Shown piece after piece: positions 45,154 to 55,636 of a DNA stretch of 64,000 nucleotides. Numbering within the stretch: position 1 is the first letter of the stretch; every line of letters starts with the position of its first letter. The notes beneath the pieces are model-generated. The model was given only the letters and a program-made list of their open reading frames with translations. It was not told the origin of the DNA and ran no database searches. Location of the stretch: the NCBI GenBank assembly GCA_027924585.1, contig BSBM01000712.1, positions 1,932,001 through 1,996,000 on the forward strand, in the 5' to 3' direction. Position numbers and translations under genes: made by a program. Source of the stretch: Larix kaempferi (taxonomy: Eukaryota; Streptophyta; Pinopsida; Pinales; Pinaceae).

Positions 45154-45711
45154 TTGTTAACCTCTTCCCTGAGGATGGATGCCCGCTCCACTACTTGCTT
45201 TGCTCCTTCCCTGGGCACTAGCTTTGCAATTTCTTCGCCTCTGCGCTCCTGCACGCTCTGTGATAAGCCTCTGCTCTCCTCCCTTGGCATTACTCTTCCT
45301 GAAGAAAAGCTCCTGCAGCCTCTACGCTCTCTCCTCGTGGACCTCACGTCCCTTAGTCTGTGTGAAGATGAGCTAGCAGCCCTTGATTCCTCCACCTATT
45401 TGATCCCCCAAGATACAGAGGCCGAAACCATGGAAGCGTAGGCAAACATGATTAGAATTGAGGTGGAAGACATAAAAAAGAACATGACGAGAGTTTTTAC
45501 CCTACTACATTCTCTCAGCACCGAGGTCAGGCATAACAATGACCTAATGAATGGTCGAATCTCCTCCATTTCAGAAGCAGTGGACTACACAACAAACAGT
45601 ATATCAAATGTGGACTCCAAGGTGGACGATAACTACAGGAGTATCTTAGACGTTGAAGGAAAGGTGGATAGGCTCAGAGAAGATTTGGCTCGTTGCATTC
45701 CAGGGTTTTAG
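45154..45711 (+). pseudogene. Coiled-coil ORF downstream of LINE RNase H
   Basis: One plus frame of about 186 codons interrupted by a single TAG at 45439-45441. The N-terminal part is leucine/serine-rich with CTLCDKPLLSSLG. The C-terminal part has heptad-like spacing (VEDIKKNMTRVFTLLHSLST and onwards to VDRLREDLARCI), suggesting a coiled coil. Plant L1-type elements normally end soon after RNase H, so an ORF here is unusual. It could be an extra LINE ORF, captured host sequence or part of another inserted element. The family is not recognised. Confidence 0.45.
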
Positions 45712-46138
45712 GACACTACGAGCTCCAGTTCCAATCTGGACGACTCCATGGAAAGCCCAGAACCTCCTCGTCCACGACAGAAATGACTCGGTTATCTGGT
45801 TCTCTCTTTTTGTGGGTTATAATTTATCTTTATGCTCTAGTATAGAAGAAACTCAGGTCTAGTTTTAATGGGTATTATCAGTTTCAATGGATTCTACACC
45901 CAGTTTTTGTAATGTATTGCGTTTGTAAGCTCATTTTGGGACAATATGTTAAGTTTTATAGTACTAGCTTCAGACCTGTTAGAGCTAGGAGAAGAATCAC
46001 CAGAACAGGAATGGAAAATTTGAAAGCTGGTCCCTCTCAGAGGAAAACCAGAACCTCTTTGTATTTATTTTTTGAAGACTCTTTTTAATACAATATCCAT
46101 AACCGTTCTTGTTAAAAAAAAAAATTGGTATCAGAGCA

Positions 46139-47640
46139 CACTCCTCACCACTTTTTGAAGGAAATATGATATCATAGAAGTTCAAGCACTCTTCACCATG
46201 TTTGAGAAAACTTGGGACAAACAAAACGTTTATGAGACAGGTTTGGCAGATGTCCACAAGGGTGACTTGAAGACTTGAAAGAGAAAATTTAGTTCCCTGG
46301 TGAAACATGCAACCAAGACGATTCATCTACACAAAAGTAGTGAGTTATCTTTATTGTTTCCAAGACATAGGATTGAGGAGACTATCACTTGGGAAAAGTG
46401 ACAAAATTTGGAAATATGCCCATGGATACTTCATATGTAGAGATGACTTTAAACCATGAAGACAATGATAGTGGTAAAATCCTAAGACTCCAAGGATGAA
46501 GACTAGAGTTGCAACCTTAGAGAAGTCTATCAAGAGTATGACAACCTCTCTTTGCAAGCATATGAAGAAGGACAAATCCTTCGAAGTAGAGTTAGAGGTC
46601 ACATGCATCATACCCATAATGTTGCAATGACAAAGTGCCAAAAGACCACAAACTCATTTTTTGAATTAGTAGTTAGGTGCACTAACATTGATGGAACGTT
46701 GCAAGTGGTGGAAAACTTGTTAAACACTATTGTAGGCCAAGTCAAAGACTAGGAAGACACCATCAACTTGTTGAAATGAGATATTACTAATGGGAATAGT
46801 TCATTGACTCCTATGAGAATAAAGATCAAGGAACTAGAACCATACGATGGCAATCACAATGCTAAGTTACTTGGTAACTTTTGTTTGGATGTTGAGCGGT
46901 ACTTCAAAGAGATGAATGTAAGTTCAAATGAGACCAAGGTGAATGATATTGCAATTTTATTGATAAGTCCCATAGTTGAATGAAGTATTAAGAAGATTGA
47001 CAACTAGGTAAAGAAGAAGGAAACCTTGAAGGCTCAATTTGGGCCATGGAATCAATGTTGGATTGCACATAATCAATTGTTGATTATTAGGCATATAGGC
47101 AGGATTCAAGCTTACATTAATGAGATCTTAGGCCTCATGTTGGAGATCAAGGATATGCCTAAAGCATACTAGTTATTCCACCACTTTATGAAGTGTTTGC
47201 AACCCTAGGTGTAGAGTGACCTACAACACAAGCATGTGCAGAGTCTTGTGGAAACCATCACCATAGTAGACATACAAGCTATTGGACTAAAAGGAAGAGG
47301 AAAAATGAATCCCAAAGGAAAATGAGGATGCTCCAGGAGAGAAGCAATTTGGTAATGAAAAGAAGAAAAGAAAAGGGAAGACAAATCTATTTGCAAGATT
47401 GGCGAGGACAAGGAACAACAAACATACGAGCCTAAGGAAAAAGGTAAGCCTATTTCTTGTTGGATCTATGCAAAAGGTAATTATGCTATGAATTCTCCAA
47501 TGAAGTAGAAGTTGTCCACCATGGAGAAAGTGGATAAACCCTCCATTGTTGTTTTTCAAGCCTTGGGTGTTGTAGTAGAAGACAAGTATACAACAAGCCA
47601 TGAGCAAGACTTCACAAGACTTTTCTATGTTCAGGTAGAG
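46139..47640 (+). pseudogene. gag of the chromovirus-like gypsy element
   Basis: Starting after the second primer-site copy, frame fragments include EVYQEYDNLSLQAYEEGQIL (about 46520), a helix-rich N-terminal part, then KELEPYDGNHNAKLLGNF and LDVERYFKEMN (about 46827-46917), the capsid start typical of this group. LKAQFGPWNQCWIAHNQL (about 47028) and EILGLMLEIKDMPKAY (about 47120) continue the capsid. A lysine-rich tail follows. The zinc knuckle is eroded (CWIYAKGNYAMN near 47459). Six or more stops occur. Confidence 0.65.
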
Positions 47641-47992
47641 ATAAATTGAAGATTAATGAATGCAATGGTCGATAGTGAGGTGACCCATTATTTCTTGGAG
47701 GAGGATTTGGAAAGGGAGCTTGGGTTGCAACTTGATCCAATACAAAATTCTTTCAAAGTAACAAATTCAAGAGTGGAGAAGGTGGTTGGCATGGCAAATG
47801 AAGTCACCTTGAAACTTGGTGATTGGAGTGGAACTGTTAGTTTCATAGTTGTGCCGATGGATGAGTTTTAAGTGGTTATGGGGCAATAATTATGAGGAAG
47901 GTGAAGGTAGCGCCTATGCTTTGCTGATATATTTTGATCATCTTTTTACACCAAGACTCTTGTGTTTCATTCCTATAGTAAGGAAGCAATAA
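47641..47992 (+). pseudogene. Protease of the chromovirus-like gypsy element
   Basis: The frame begins with AMVDSEVTHYFLEEDLEREL (about 47662). The expected active site D-S-G-A is D-S-E-V here. NSRVEKVVGMANEVTLKLGD and WSGTVSFIVVPMDEF (about 47770-47868) complete the fold, and the remainder continues weakly to 47990. The loss of the active-site glycine and later stops mean it is inactive. The next sequence starts TGTAATACCCC and belongs to another element. Confidence 0.7.
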
Positions 47993-49781
47993 TGTAATAC
48001 CCCATTTTCCCCTTGATGTTTATTGGCTTCAATGTAAATACTATGTATAAGCGATGTGTGTGTATTCTCCCTAGTGTGGAGCTCAAGGCCAAGGCCCCAC
48101 TAGTGGATGTTTAAGGTCATTGCATAGGAAAGTATTTGAAACTTTGATTATTCATGGGCTGTTAAGCCATGAAGAAATGTAAATGATGTAATTATTTATT
48201 AATGAATAAAATAACCAAGAAGCTGGCTAAAGAGGCAACTAATGAGAAAGGGCCATGTATATCCACTAGGGAGAGGTGAGGGGGTTATGGGATTGGTACC
48301 CATGTTGCCACATGTCCGACTGTGAAACCTTTCGACTTCCTTGCTAAAATTAACTCAGTTGTAGAGGGTGGTTGAGAACCCTATTAATGAAGCTGATGGA
48401 GTATGGAGCATGCCTACGATTTCGTATGTCAGGGCATGGCTCTGATTGCTTATCCCGGAAGACACTCAATCGTCGGGGAAACTGGAAAAACCTGTTTGAA
48501 TACCTGTTTGTGGGGGGGAATATTAATTCATGCATTCACAACTCACCATTCACGATCCATCCATTCTTCAAGAGAGAACTGGTAGAGAAATCCCTGCATA
48601 TGTAGACCCACAAAGCCAGTCGTGAGGAAGCTTGAAGATAATTGTGTTTTCCTGTGTAATAGAAAATACCATAGGAAGTGTGTGAGTGAACCCAACCTAC
48701 TCGTGACAGAGTGGTAAGAACTTGCAAGGAATCATAAAGCTTGAACATTGTAGAGAAAACTGTGGGGGCCTGGGATTGGATCGCAGAGAGTAGATTGCGG
48801 AACAAAGCCTTGTCCGCAAGTCTATAAGGAGTCATCTTATTGAACTATGGAAGAAGGTTGGGTTGCTTGATAAACCTAGTGAAGGCTGTAATCTCATAGA
48901 ACTAGCGATTGGACCTTTCTATGCCCATATTGAATAGCACTGGAAGGGAAGAGGCCTTGAGGGACTGTGCAGCATAGAAGAGGATCTTCCTTGTGTTGGG
49001 TGCGGTAGGTAATGTGGGTGCCAGGTCTGCTTAGTGTTGAGATGCCTGCAGCTCTGTGGTTGAGCTCACTGGCTTAGAAATGCCTTCCTTGTTATCCCTA
49101 TATGCCTGATAAACCCACTGCAAGTTGGATTAGCATGATCAACTTGCTTGATATGCTTGATAGACCCAACTGTATGCTAGCTTGGCAAGACTATGTTGTT
49201 TGGTATACTTGATAAACCCAACTGGAAGTTGGCTTGGCATGACCAGTATATCCCTCTATGCTTGATAAACCCACTGTAGGTTGGCTTAGCATGGGAAGAT
49301 ACCCTGGAATGCTTGATAAAACCAACTGCAAATTGTCTTAGCATTGGGATGGAACCTTGACTGTGAGAGAACCTGATAGCCCTCCTTAGTGGATACACAG
49401 TGCATCTCGAGGGTGATCTCTCAGCTAAAAGAGTACAGGCTCAACAGAGATCTAAGGTTGGGTGGAATGTTGCTCTCACTTAGCCAGTTGCTTGGTAGCT
49501 TCAGAAAGTTAAAAGATAAGTACTTCCTTGTTATGATGAATGATGATGTTCCATTGTTATAATATGGTTGCTTATGTTCAGTTATGGAATGTATGTTTGT
49601 ATCAATTTGATTGATAGGAAGATCATATGTGAGCTTGAGTAGGAGGCTGATTTATTATTATGAATATCCTTGTATTGCATGAGTTTAATGCATTATAAGT
49701 CTTGCATGTGATAGATATAATTGTTAGATCTAACTTTATGCACCTTACATGTTGTGATATGTTTGATTAACCCTATGAATG
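47993..49781 (+). mobile_element. Probable LTR of an unidentified element, cut by the next insertion
   Basis: It starts TGTAATACCCCATTTTCCCC directly after the protease remnant. TGTAATACCCC-type starts are typical of gypsy LTRs, and the solo LTR at 33490 begins similarly. No coding domain is seen for about 1.8 kb; short frames at 48372-48605 are unremarkable. A five-copy tandem repeat lies at 49108-49360. The right end is not seen because a copia element begins at 49782. Confidence 0.4.
49108..49360. repeat. Tandem repeat, about five diverged copies of 45-60 bp
   Basis: Variants of TGCTTGATAAACCCAACTG followed by AAGTTGGCTTAGCATG recur near 49108, 49149, 49207, 49260 and 49311. Confidence 0.8.
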
Positions 49782-50113
49782 TGTTGGAACATTTAAAAAA
49801 CCCACTATGTCATTCTAGACTTAGGATAAAATTAATTAATCATTTATGATTAATTTCCTGAGTTTTGACTAGGTAGAATAGGCCAGTTTTGTCTTTTAGT
49901 GGACCACATGCTATCCTCATTCACAAAAACGAATGTGGATAGATTCTGGATAAGATTTCCTTAGATTCTGTTTGATTTTATTCTATTTTGATTGTAACTT
50001 ATATTTGATGGGTTATTAGACCACCTTGGTGGGGTCGGCCCTGTATGAGTCATGTGGATGGGTTATTAGGCTTCCTTAGGAAATCGGCCTAGTTAGGGTT
50101 AAAAGCAAGTCAA
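49782..50113 (+). repeat. Left part of the second copia element's 5' LTR
   Basis: Contains the U3 start. It ends at GTCAA (50109-50113), the target duplication of the inserted element, and resumes at 53247. Confidence 0.65.
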
Positions 50114-50914
50114 TGCGAAAATCCTCAAAGCAGATCTAAGAGATGATGTATACCTCACAAGAAAGTAATTGATTAAGCAAGAAAATAGAAGAAGAGTGGT
50201 CAATGCAGTATAATGAGAAACAGAATAATAATATAGTAGAACTTAGATAGAAGCAAAAATGCTTCACACACACTAATTAATTAATCACAATATGAACAAA
50301 TAAGTAGTACAATGCATGAGGATTAGAATGCCTAAGGTGGCAATTCAAATTAGCCTTCATGGAGTGATCAAAGGATCATTGGAGTGTCATCGGAGCACAG
50401 CTAGTAGTCTATCTCATCATCGGTGGAGTCATCAATGCAAAAGTAACTGTCAACCGTTAGTCAAACTGAGTGTAACTAAGTGTGGTAGGTGTAACTGAAT
50501 GTAATTGGAACATGGAGACACTAAATGAATGAAGAAGGCTCAGTGGAGGGCCCATGAGGAGCTAACTTGAGTCAGAACAGGTAGTCATGTCTCATCGGAG
50601 GTCAATCAGAGTGATAACAGCAGTGAGGAGTCAGTTTGGCCTCAAATCAAGTAAAGACTAGTGGCTAACTGAAGTAAACTGGACTGGTAGGTGAGAAAGG
50701 CGCCCTTCTTCAGTGGAAGGTGAGAATTGGGCACATGACATGCTAGGAGGGCTGAAACTGAGTGGAAGGAAGCTCCGGGGGCTAGCTAACTGAGGGCTAG
50801 GTGCTGGGACTAATGACTGGAATGCATGCAAACCCTAAAAGTGCATGCATGACTGAAAATGTAAATGATCAAAATACTAGTGGGACTAGGATGGAGTATA
50901 GGAATATCCTAACA
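50114..50914 (-). repeat. 3' LTR of the non-autonomous copia derivative
   Basis: Plus-orientation start TGCGAAAATCC, end CCTAACA. Direct repeat of 52426-53246 with a few percent differences by eye. Short frames in it (for example 50316-50498) also occur in the other LTR and are not genes. Confidence 0.9.
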
Positions 50915-50931
50915 CCCCCCCTTAATCCATC
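50915..50931 (-). other. Polypurine tract of the non-autonomous copia derivative
   Basis: On the minus strand GGATTAAGGGGGGG abuts the 3' LTR. A second similar tract (TGAGGGGGGGTA) occurs near 51026-51036. Confidence 0.75.
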
Positions 50932-51701
50932 CTGGGCCTTGGTAACTAAGACCAAAGGTCACCCAATACAATGAATAATAACAGTCAATAAACCGAGGAA
51001 ATGGGGAAAATATTATGGGAAAAATACCCCCCCTCAAAATAGACTGTAAGGCACACACAAAAATAAATGCTCCAAACTCAAGCAGGTGTGATGCTTGGTC
51101 ATATGTCTGGAGGTATCTTCTTCTTGGGAAGAAGTGGATCATGCTCAGAAAGCATGTGCTTGTACTTGCTCTTCAGATCGAATGTGATGAGAACAAATCC
51201 AATAGTATGAGGATGATCCTTGAACCTGTGATTCGAATCAGCTAAGGTAGGATCAAACTATGAATGTGCATATAGGATCAAATTTTGTAATCCTGTCGTG
51301 TAAATCTTCATTGTCTCTTTGATAGTGCTTTAACTTGGCTTCTAATTTCTCTATATGTAGTCGCAAACTAGCTTCCATGGTCTTAATAACTAAACTCATC
51401 CTAATTAAGGTATGAGTTATTATAAATAATGGTTTCTATATAAAACCAAGGCTAGTTTTATAAAACCAAGGCAATGTGTGGTTTTATTCTTCTCCTTTTT
51501 TATGCGGTCTTCTTTCTTGTTCTCTCTCATTTTTTTAACTTCTCTTTTATTCCCTTCTCTTTTTTTTTTTTTTTCTCTTTTAATAATTTTTTTTCTTCTT
51601 CAATAAGGATGGCTAAAAGCCTAATGTAAGATTAAAAACCTAAATCTCAAAGAAACTTTGACAATTTGGCCACAAGCTGGAATCAACAAGCTCTGATACC
51701 A

Positions 51702-51943
51702 CTTAAGGAACAAGAGTCCCTTACTAAGTAAATAACCAGTACAAGTAACGTAAGAAAGCCATAAATGACTTGTAGTAAAGTAAAAGATGTAATATATGGT
51801 AGATGATAATGGATACATAGTTTTGGGGCTTTTATAGGCCTGTCATGTACCTTTTCGACAAAAGGTCATGACTATTGATATTTGTTTAATTAATAAATTA
51901 ATATTAATATTTAATATTAATTTAATATTATTTTGTTCTTACA
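51702..51943 (-). repeat. LTR-like segment with its own primer site inside the derivative
   Basis: On the minus strand a segment starting TGTAAGAACAAAAT at 51943 contains a TATA-like CCTATAAAAGCC (near 51835) and ends CTTAAG just before a second TGGTATCAGAGC (51690-51701). This is the pattern of a small LTR followed by a primer site, nested in the gag region. The end is not CA and no duplication or partner LTR was found, so it may be an old fragment. Confidence 0.45.
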
Positions 51944-52258
51944 GTTTGGACCAAATCCTTCATTATGTCTATCAAATATTACATCCAGGTGAGCCCATAG
52001 CTCTTTTGGTGATGAAATATCAGGGAGGTCATATAACATGCATTTAGGCAGAGCAAACATCATGGCTGCAATAGCTCTGTCACCTTCAACTAACTAGTCA
52101 TACTCTTCTTCAGAGGATTCGAACTCTCTTTCAAAACAATGATCAAAGAGACCATTTTTCTTCAAATGTGCTATCATCAGTGGTTTCCATTCATCATAGT
52201 TGAATGGAAAATGAAAATCATGGTTGAATGGAGAAAGATGATAGATTTCTTCTGAATA
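51944..52258 (-). pseudogene. N-terminal gag fragment of the non-autonomous copia derivative
   Basis: The minus strand reads about 105 codons with one TAG. FNYDEWKPLMIAHLKKNGLF is the copia gag N-terminal fold. EGDRAIAAMMFALPKCMLYD and ISSPKELWAHLDVIFDRHNE follow, the conserved continuation. It is cut at 51943 by the LTR-like segment. No zinc knuckle follows. Confidence 0.8.
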
Positions 52259-52413
52259 CATTGAAGCTGTAGAAGACCTGCAAAAACAATAGAGAATATC
52301 TGCAACTGCTATTGCTGCAAAAATGCAGAAACTGCTGCAACTGCTACACTCGAAATCTTGATAATAACCTGCAAAAAAATCTCAGGAATGGAGATAAACA
52401 ATACTCTCAACAT

Positions 52414-52425
52414 GCTCTGATACCA
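52414..52425 (-). other. Primer-binding site of the non-autonomous copia derivative
   Basis: Minus-strand TGGTATCAGAGC directly next to the 5' LTR. Confidence 0.92.
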
Positions 52426-53246
52426 TGTGAAAATCCTCACAGCAGATCTAAGAGATGATGTATACCTCACAAGAAAGTAATTGATTAAGCAAGAAAATAG
52501 AAGAAGAGTGGTCAATGCAGTATAATGAGCAACATAATAATAATACAGTAGAACTCGGATAGAAGCAAAAATACTTCACACACACTAATTAATTAATCAC
52601 AATATGGACAAATAAATAGTACAATGCATGAGGATTCGAATGCCTAAGGTGGCAATTCGAATTAGCCTTCATGGAGTGATCAAAGGATCACTGGAGTGTC
52701 ATTGGAGCACAACTAGTAGTCTATCTCATCATCGGTGGAGTCATCAATGCACAAGTAACTGTCAACCGTCAGTCAAACTGAGTGTGGTAGGTGTAACTGA
52801 ATGTAACTGGCACATGGAGACACTAACTGGATGAAGGAGGCTCAATGGAGGGTGCATGTGGAGCTAACTGGAGTTAGAACAAGTAGTCATGTCTCATCGA
52901 AGGTCAATCAGAGTGATAACAACAGTGAGGAGTCAGTCTGGCCTGAAATCAAAAAAAGATTGGTGGCTAACTGAAGTAAACTGGACTGGTAGGTGAGAAT
53001 GGCGCCCTTCTTCAGTGAAAGGTGAGAACTGGGCGCATGACAGGCTAGGAGGGATGAAACTGAGTGGAAGGAAGCTCCAGGGGCTAGCTAACTGAGGGCT
53101 AGGTGCTGGGACTGATGACTGGAATGCATGCAAATACATGCAAACCCTAAATAATGCATGCAAACCCTAAAAGTCCATGCATGACTGAAAATGTAAATGA
53201 TCAAAATACTGGTGGGACTAGGATGGAGTATAGGAATATCCTAATA
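52426..53246 (-). repeat. 5' LTR of the non-autonomous copia derivative
   Basis: Plus-orientation start TGTGAAAATCC, end CCTAATA. Pairs with 50114-50914. It has a short extra duplication of CATGCAAACCCTAA near 53128-53170. Confidence 0.9.
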
Positions 53247-53567
53247 GTCAATTCATTGTATAAATAGAGAGTGTGTCTCTCTCATTCTATTCATTCACTC
53301 ACTCATCCAACTCGCACAGTTGAGAGAGAGGAGTGCGCACAAGTGGAGGAGGAGTAGCTGCTGGAGTTATCTATCTTTTGGGGATTGGTCTTTATGATCT
53401 TTGTATTGGGGCTTATTCTATCTCTGAGGAAGTTGTGGGGTTTTTCACCTTCTTGGTTTTCCCCGGTGAAATGCTTTGTGTCCATTGTCTCTTGTGATTG
53501 TTATGCTGTGCTTGTTATTCTCTTAGTGATCCTAGATAATATTGAATGAAATTATCGAAAATTAACA
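53247..53567 (+). repeat. Right part of the second copia element's 5' LTR
   Basis: Begins with the duplicated GTCAA. A TATA box TGTATAAATAG (53257-53267) gives the element promoter. CT-rich initiator-like sequence follows (GTGTCTCTCTC). It ends TTAACA. Confidence 0.75.
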
Positions 53568-53581
53568 TGGTATTGGAGCGG
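53568..53581 (+). other. Primer-binding site of the second copia element
   Basis: TGGTATTGGAGCGG starts right after the LTR. It is a variant of the usual TGGTATCAGAGC with an AT-to-TG type change, seen in some copia elements. Confidence 0.7.
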
Positions 53582-54300
53582 TACTAAGAAGAAGACACTG
53601 TGCAGCTGTGGAAGCTAGGGCTTCTTAATTTTTGGTTTTCTCTCCATAGTTCATCAAAGGCAGGAGGCTAGACTGACTCTTCTTGCAAGGGCGCATTATT
53701 CTGTCGATACAGAATTCAATTCTGGGCATTTTTAGTTTTTGGCTTGTCACTGCTGCGGGAAATTAGGGTTTCAGAGAAAGTCGGAATTTCTTGAATCTGA
53801 GACCACATATGGATGCTCGTCAGGAAAATTAAAATTTAGAGATCAAGATTGAACTTTTTGGTTGGGCAGAACCCCGGGCTCTATCAAACCCTAGTTCAGG
53901 ATCTTGATCGGAAAAGCGGGAAATTAGGGTTTCTGCAAAAAATGAAATTTTTGGAATCTGAGACCACGACTGAATGCTCCTCAGAAAAATCAAAGTTTAG
54001 AGACCAAGATCGAACTTTTTGGCTGGGAATAACCCTAGGCACTATCAAACCCTAGTTCAGGATTTTGACCAGAAAACGAGAAACTGTAGATCCAAAAGTT
54101 TCAAAGTCAATTTTGAGGGGTCAAATTTTGCAGATTTCAAAATTGAAGTATACTAGCTTGATCAGCTCAGCAAGGCGCATCTTTCCATCCAATCGGAAGT
54201 TTGAAATTCAAAGATTGAATTTTTAGGGTTTCTCTGACAAACCCTAATTCAACTCCAGATCCAGTTTCAACAAATCAAGTGGTAAGACCTAAATATTTTT
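53582..54300 (+). other. Leader of the second copia element
   Basis: Non-coding, with a diverged duplication: GAAATTAGGGTTTC, GAATCTGAGACCAC and CTATCAAACCCTAGTTCAGGAT each occur twice (about 53758-53905 and 53920-54062). No other feature. Confidence 0.6.
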
Positions 54301-54309
54301 CCATTTGAG

Positions 54310-55254
54310 TTTCTCATTAAGATTTCTCACCACACCAAGCTTGAGGATAAGCTTGAAGGGATTGATAACTTCTGAGCATGGAAGTATAGGATTGGGTTAA
54401 TCCTATAATAGAATGAATTGGACACCTACATAAGAGAAGAGGTTCCAGTTCCAGAGGGAGATGAGACTAAGTCCTTACACAAGAAGAACTTGGTCAAAGT
54501 CAAGATAATCATTGTTGATTCTATCAAAGACCATCTCATACCCCATGTGTCTTCCCTAAAGACACCTAAGGAGATGTTTGACTCCTTGACCAAGTTGTTT
54601 GAAGGAAAGAATATAAATCGAAAGTTGACACTGCGGAACCAATTGAAAGGGGTAAATATCCAGAATGGAGAGACCATCTAATCCTACTTTACTAAGGTCT
54701 CTCAAATCAAAGAACAAATTGAAGCTGTGGATGAAGTAGTGGAGACTAGAGAAATTGTCATGACCACATTGAATGGCCTACCTAGGTCATGGGACTCCTT
54801 CATCCAAGGTATCTGTTCAAGAAAGAAATTGATCTCCTTTAGTAGGCTGTGGGAGGAATGTTCACAAGAAGAAGCTAGGCTTGCGGCCTGAGAAGAAAAG
54901 ATGGGAAATGAAGACCAAGCTCTCACAACACACACCAAGAAAGGTAAGATCAAGAGGGAGCAACCACATCACAAGAAATATTCTCACCACCATCAAAAGA
55001 AGAAAGATATTTCTCACATTAGATGCTACACATGTGATGAGAAGGGACACTATTCTTCAGAATGTCCCAGAAACATAAAGGGCTCCAACAACAACAAAAA
55101 GAAGTACAATAGAAAGAGATATCATGCTCATGCTGCTGAGGATGATGAACCTCCCAGGAATAAGACTAAGGTAGAAAGTGAAGACTCTTCAAGTGATGAA
55201 GAATATGTTCTAATCTCTGTTCTCATAGGTACTGTTACACATGGGTGTAATGAT
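54310..55254 (+). pseudogene. gag of the second copia element
   Basis: Plus frame 1 reads from KLEDKLEGIDNF (about 54337) through WKYRIGLIL, RKLTLRNQLKGVNIQNGETI and EAVDEVVETREIVMTTLNGL to a CCHC zinc knuckle CYTCDEKGHYSSEC (about 55027-55068). The frame is conserved over 300 codons with stops near 54373, 54409, 54679 and 54889. A lysine/asparagine-rich basic tail follows the knuckle and an acidic, serine-rich patch precedes the protease. Confidence 0.85.
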
Positions 55255-55636
55255 TGGATTATTGATAGTGGGGCTTCTAAACATATGATGGGATTAAAAT
55301 AATCTCTTATGGACCTATTTGAACATGAGTCACCTCATAAGGTGAAACTTGGGGATGATTATCAATACCCTATAAAAGGAAGTGGTGAAGCCTCCTACAA
55401 GTTAGACTCTGGGAAGTATTTAAAGCTGAAAGATGTTCTATATGTACCTGGACTCAAGAAGAATCTTCTCTCCATATCATCTTTGGATGCAAAGGGGATG
55501 AGAGTTGCATTTGTGGATGGTCAAGTACTTATGTGGCCAAAAGGTAAGACCATAGATGATGCAATAGTGATCGGAGAGCAAGAGGGAGGATTGTACAAAT
55601 TGAACGGATAACCTGAACATGCCATGGTACATGAAT
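55255..55636 (+). pseudogene. Protease and start of pre-integrase, second copia element
   Basis: The active site is WIIDSGASKHMMG (about 55255-55293) with canonical D-S-G-A. YLKLKDVLYVPGLKKNLLSI (about 55417-55476) follows, then the pre-integrase start GGLYKLNG. The sequence is interrupted at AMVHE by the LTR beginning at 55637. Stops at 55300 and 55609. Confidence 0.85.

Larger units (their letters stand above)
44522..46124 (+). mobile_element. 5'-truncated LINE inserted in a retrotransposon primer site
   Basis: It begins inside the RNase H coding region, ends with an 11-base poly(A) run (46114-46124) and is flanked by a 14-bp direct repeat TTGGTATCAGAGCA (18 bp if flanking A's are counted). 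5' truncation, a poly(A) tail and long target duplications define a LINE copy made by target-primed reverse transcription. It has two good frames, RNase H (44522-44930) and a coiled-coil ORF (45154-45711), so it is younger than the LINE at 19860. Confidence 0.9.
43563..47992 (+). mobile_element. Chromovirus-like Ty3/gypsy element, gag-protease part, interrupted
   Basis: An LTR-like segment with TATA box (43563-44504) is followed by a tRNA-iMet-type primer site, a LINE inserted in that site (44522-46124), then gag (about 46139-47640) and protease (47641-47992). The gag and protease blocks resemble plant chromoviruses of the Reina group. After the protease the sequence is cut by an LTR-like sequence starting at 47993. 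RT, RNase H and integrase, if they exist, lie beyond the window. Many stops are present. Confidence 0.65.
50114..53246 (-). mobile_element. Non-autonomous copia derivative, 3.1 kb
   Basis: LTRs at 50114-50914 and 52426-53246 are closely similar and flanked by a perfect GTCAA duplication (50109-50113 and 53247-53251). On the minus strand TGGTATCAGAGC (52414-52425) directly follows the 5' LTR, and a purine tract GGATTAAGGGGGGGTG precedes the 3' LTR, so the element runs on the minus strand. The internal part is only 1.5 kb. It carries the start of a copia gag (52258-51944) but no protease, integrase or RT. It must have been mobilised in trans. Confidence 0.92.
49782..55636 (+). mobile_element. 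Second Ty1/copia element, LTR to pre-integrase, interrupted twice
   Basis: The LTR begins TGTTGGAACATTT at 49782 and ends AATTAACA at 53567. It is split by a 3.1-kb non-autonomous element (50114-53246). A primer-site-like TGGTATTGGAGCGG follows immediately. Gag, a zinc knuckle, protease and the start of the pre-integrase domain read in plus frame 1 to 55636, where a gypsy LTR interrupts. The rest of pol and the 3' LTR are outside the window. Confidence 0.8.

Noticed and set aside
49108-49360. Possible CRISPR-like array
   Set aside because: Repeats are diverged, spacers are unequal and the setting is a plant retroelement; it is a degenerate tandem repeat.
50316-50498. Open frame repeated at 52628-52834
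   Set aside because: LTR sequence of the non-autonomous copia derivative.
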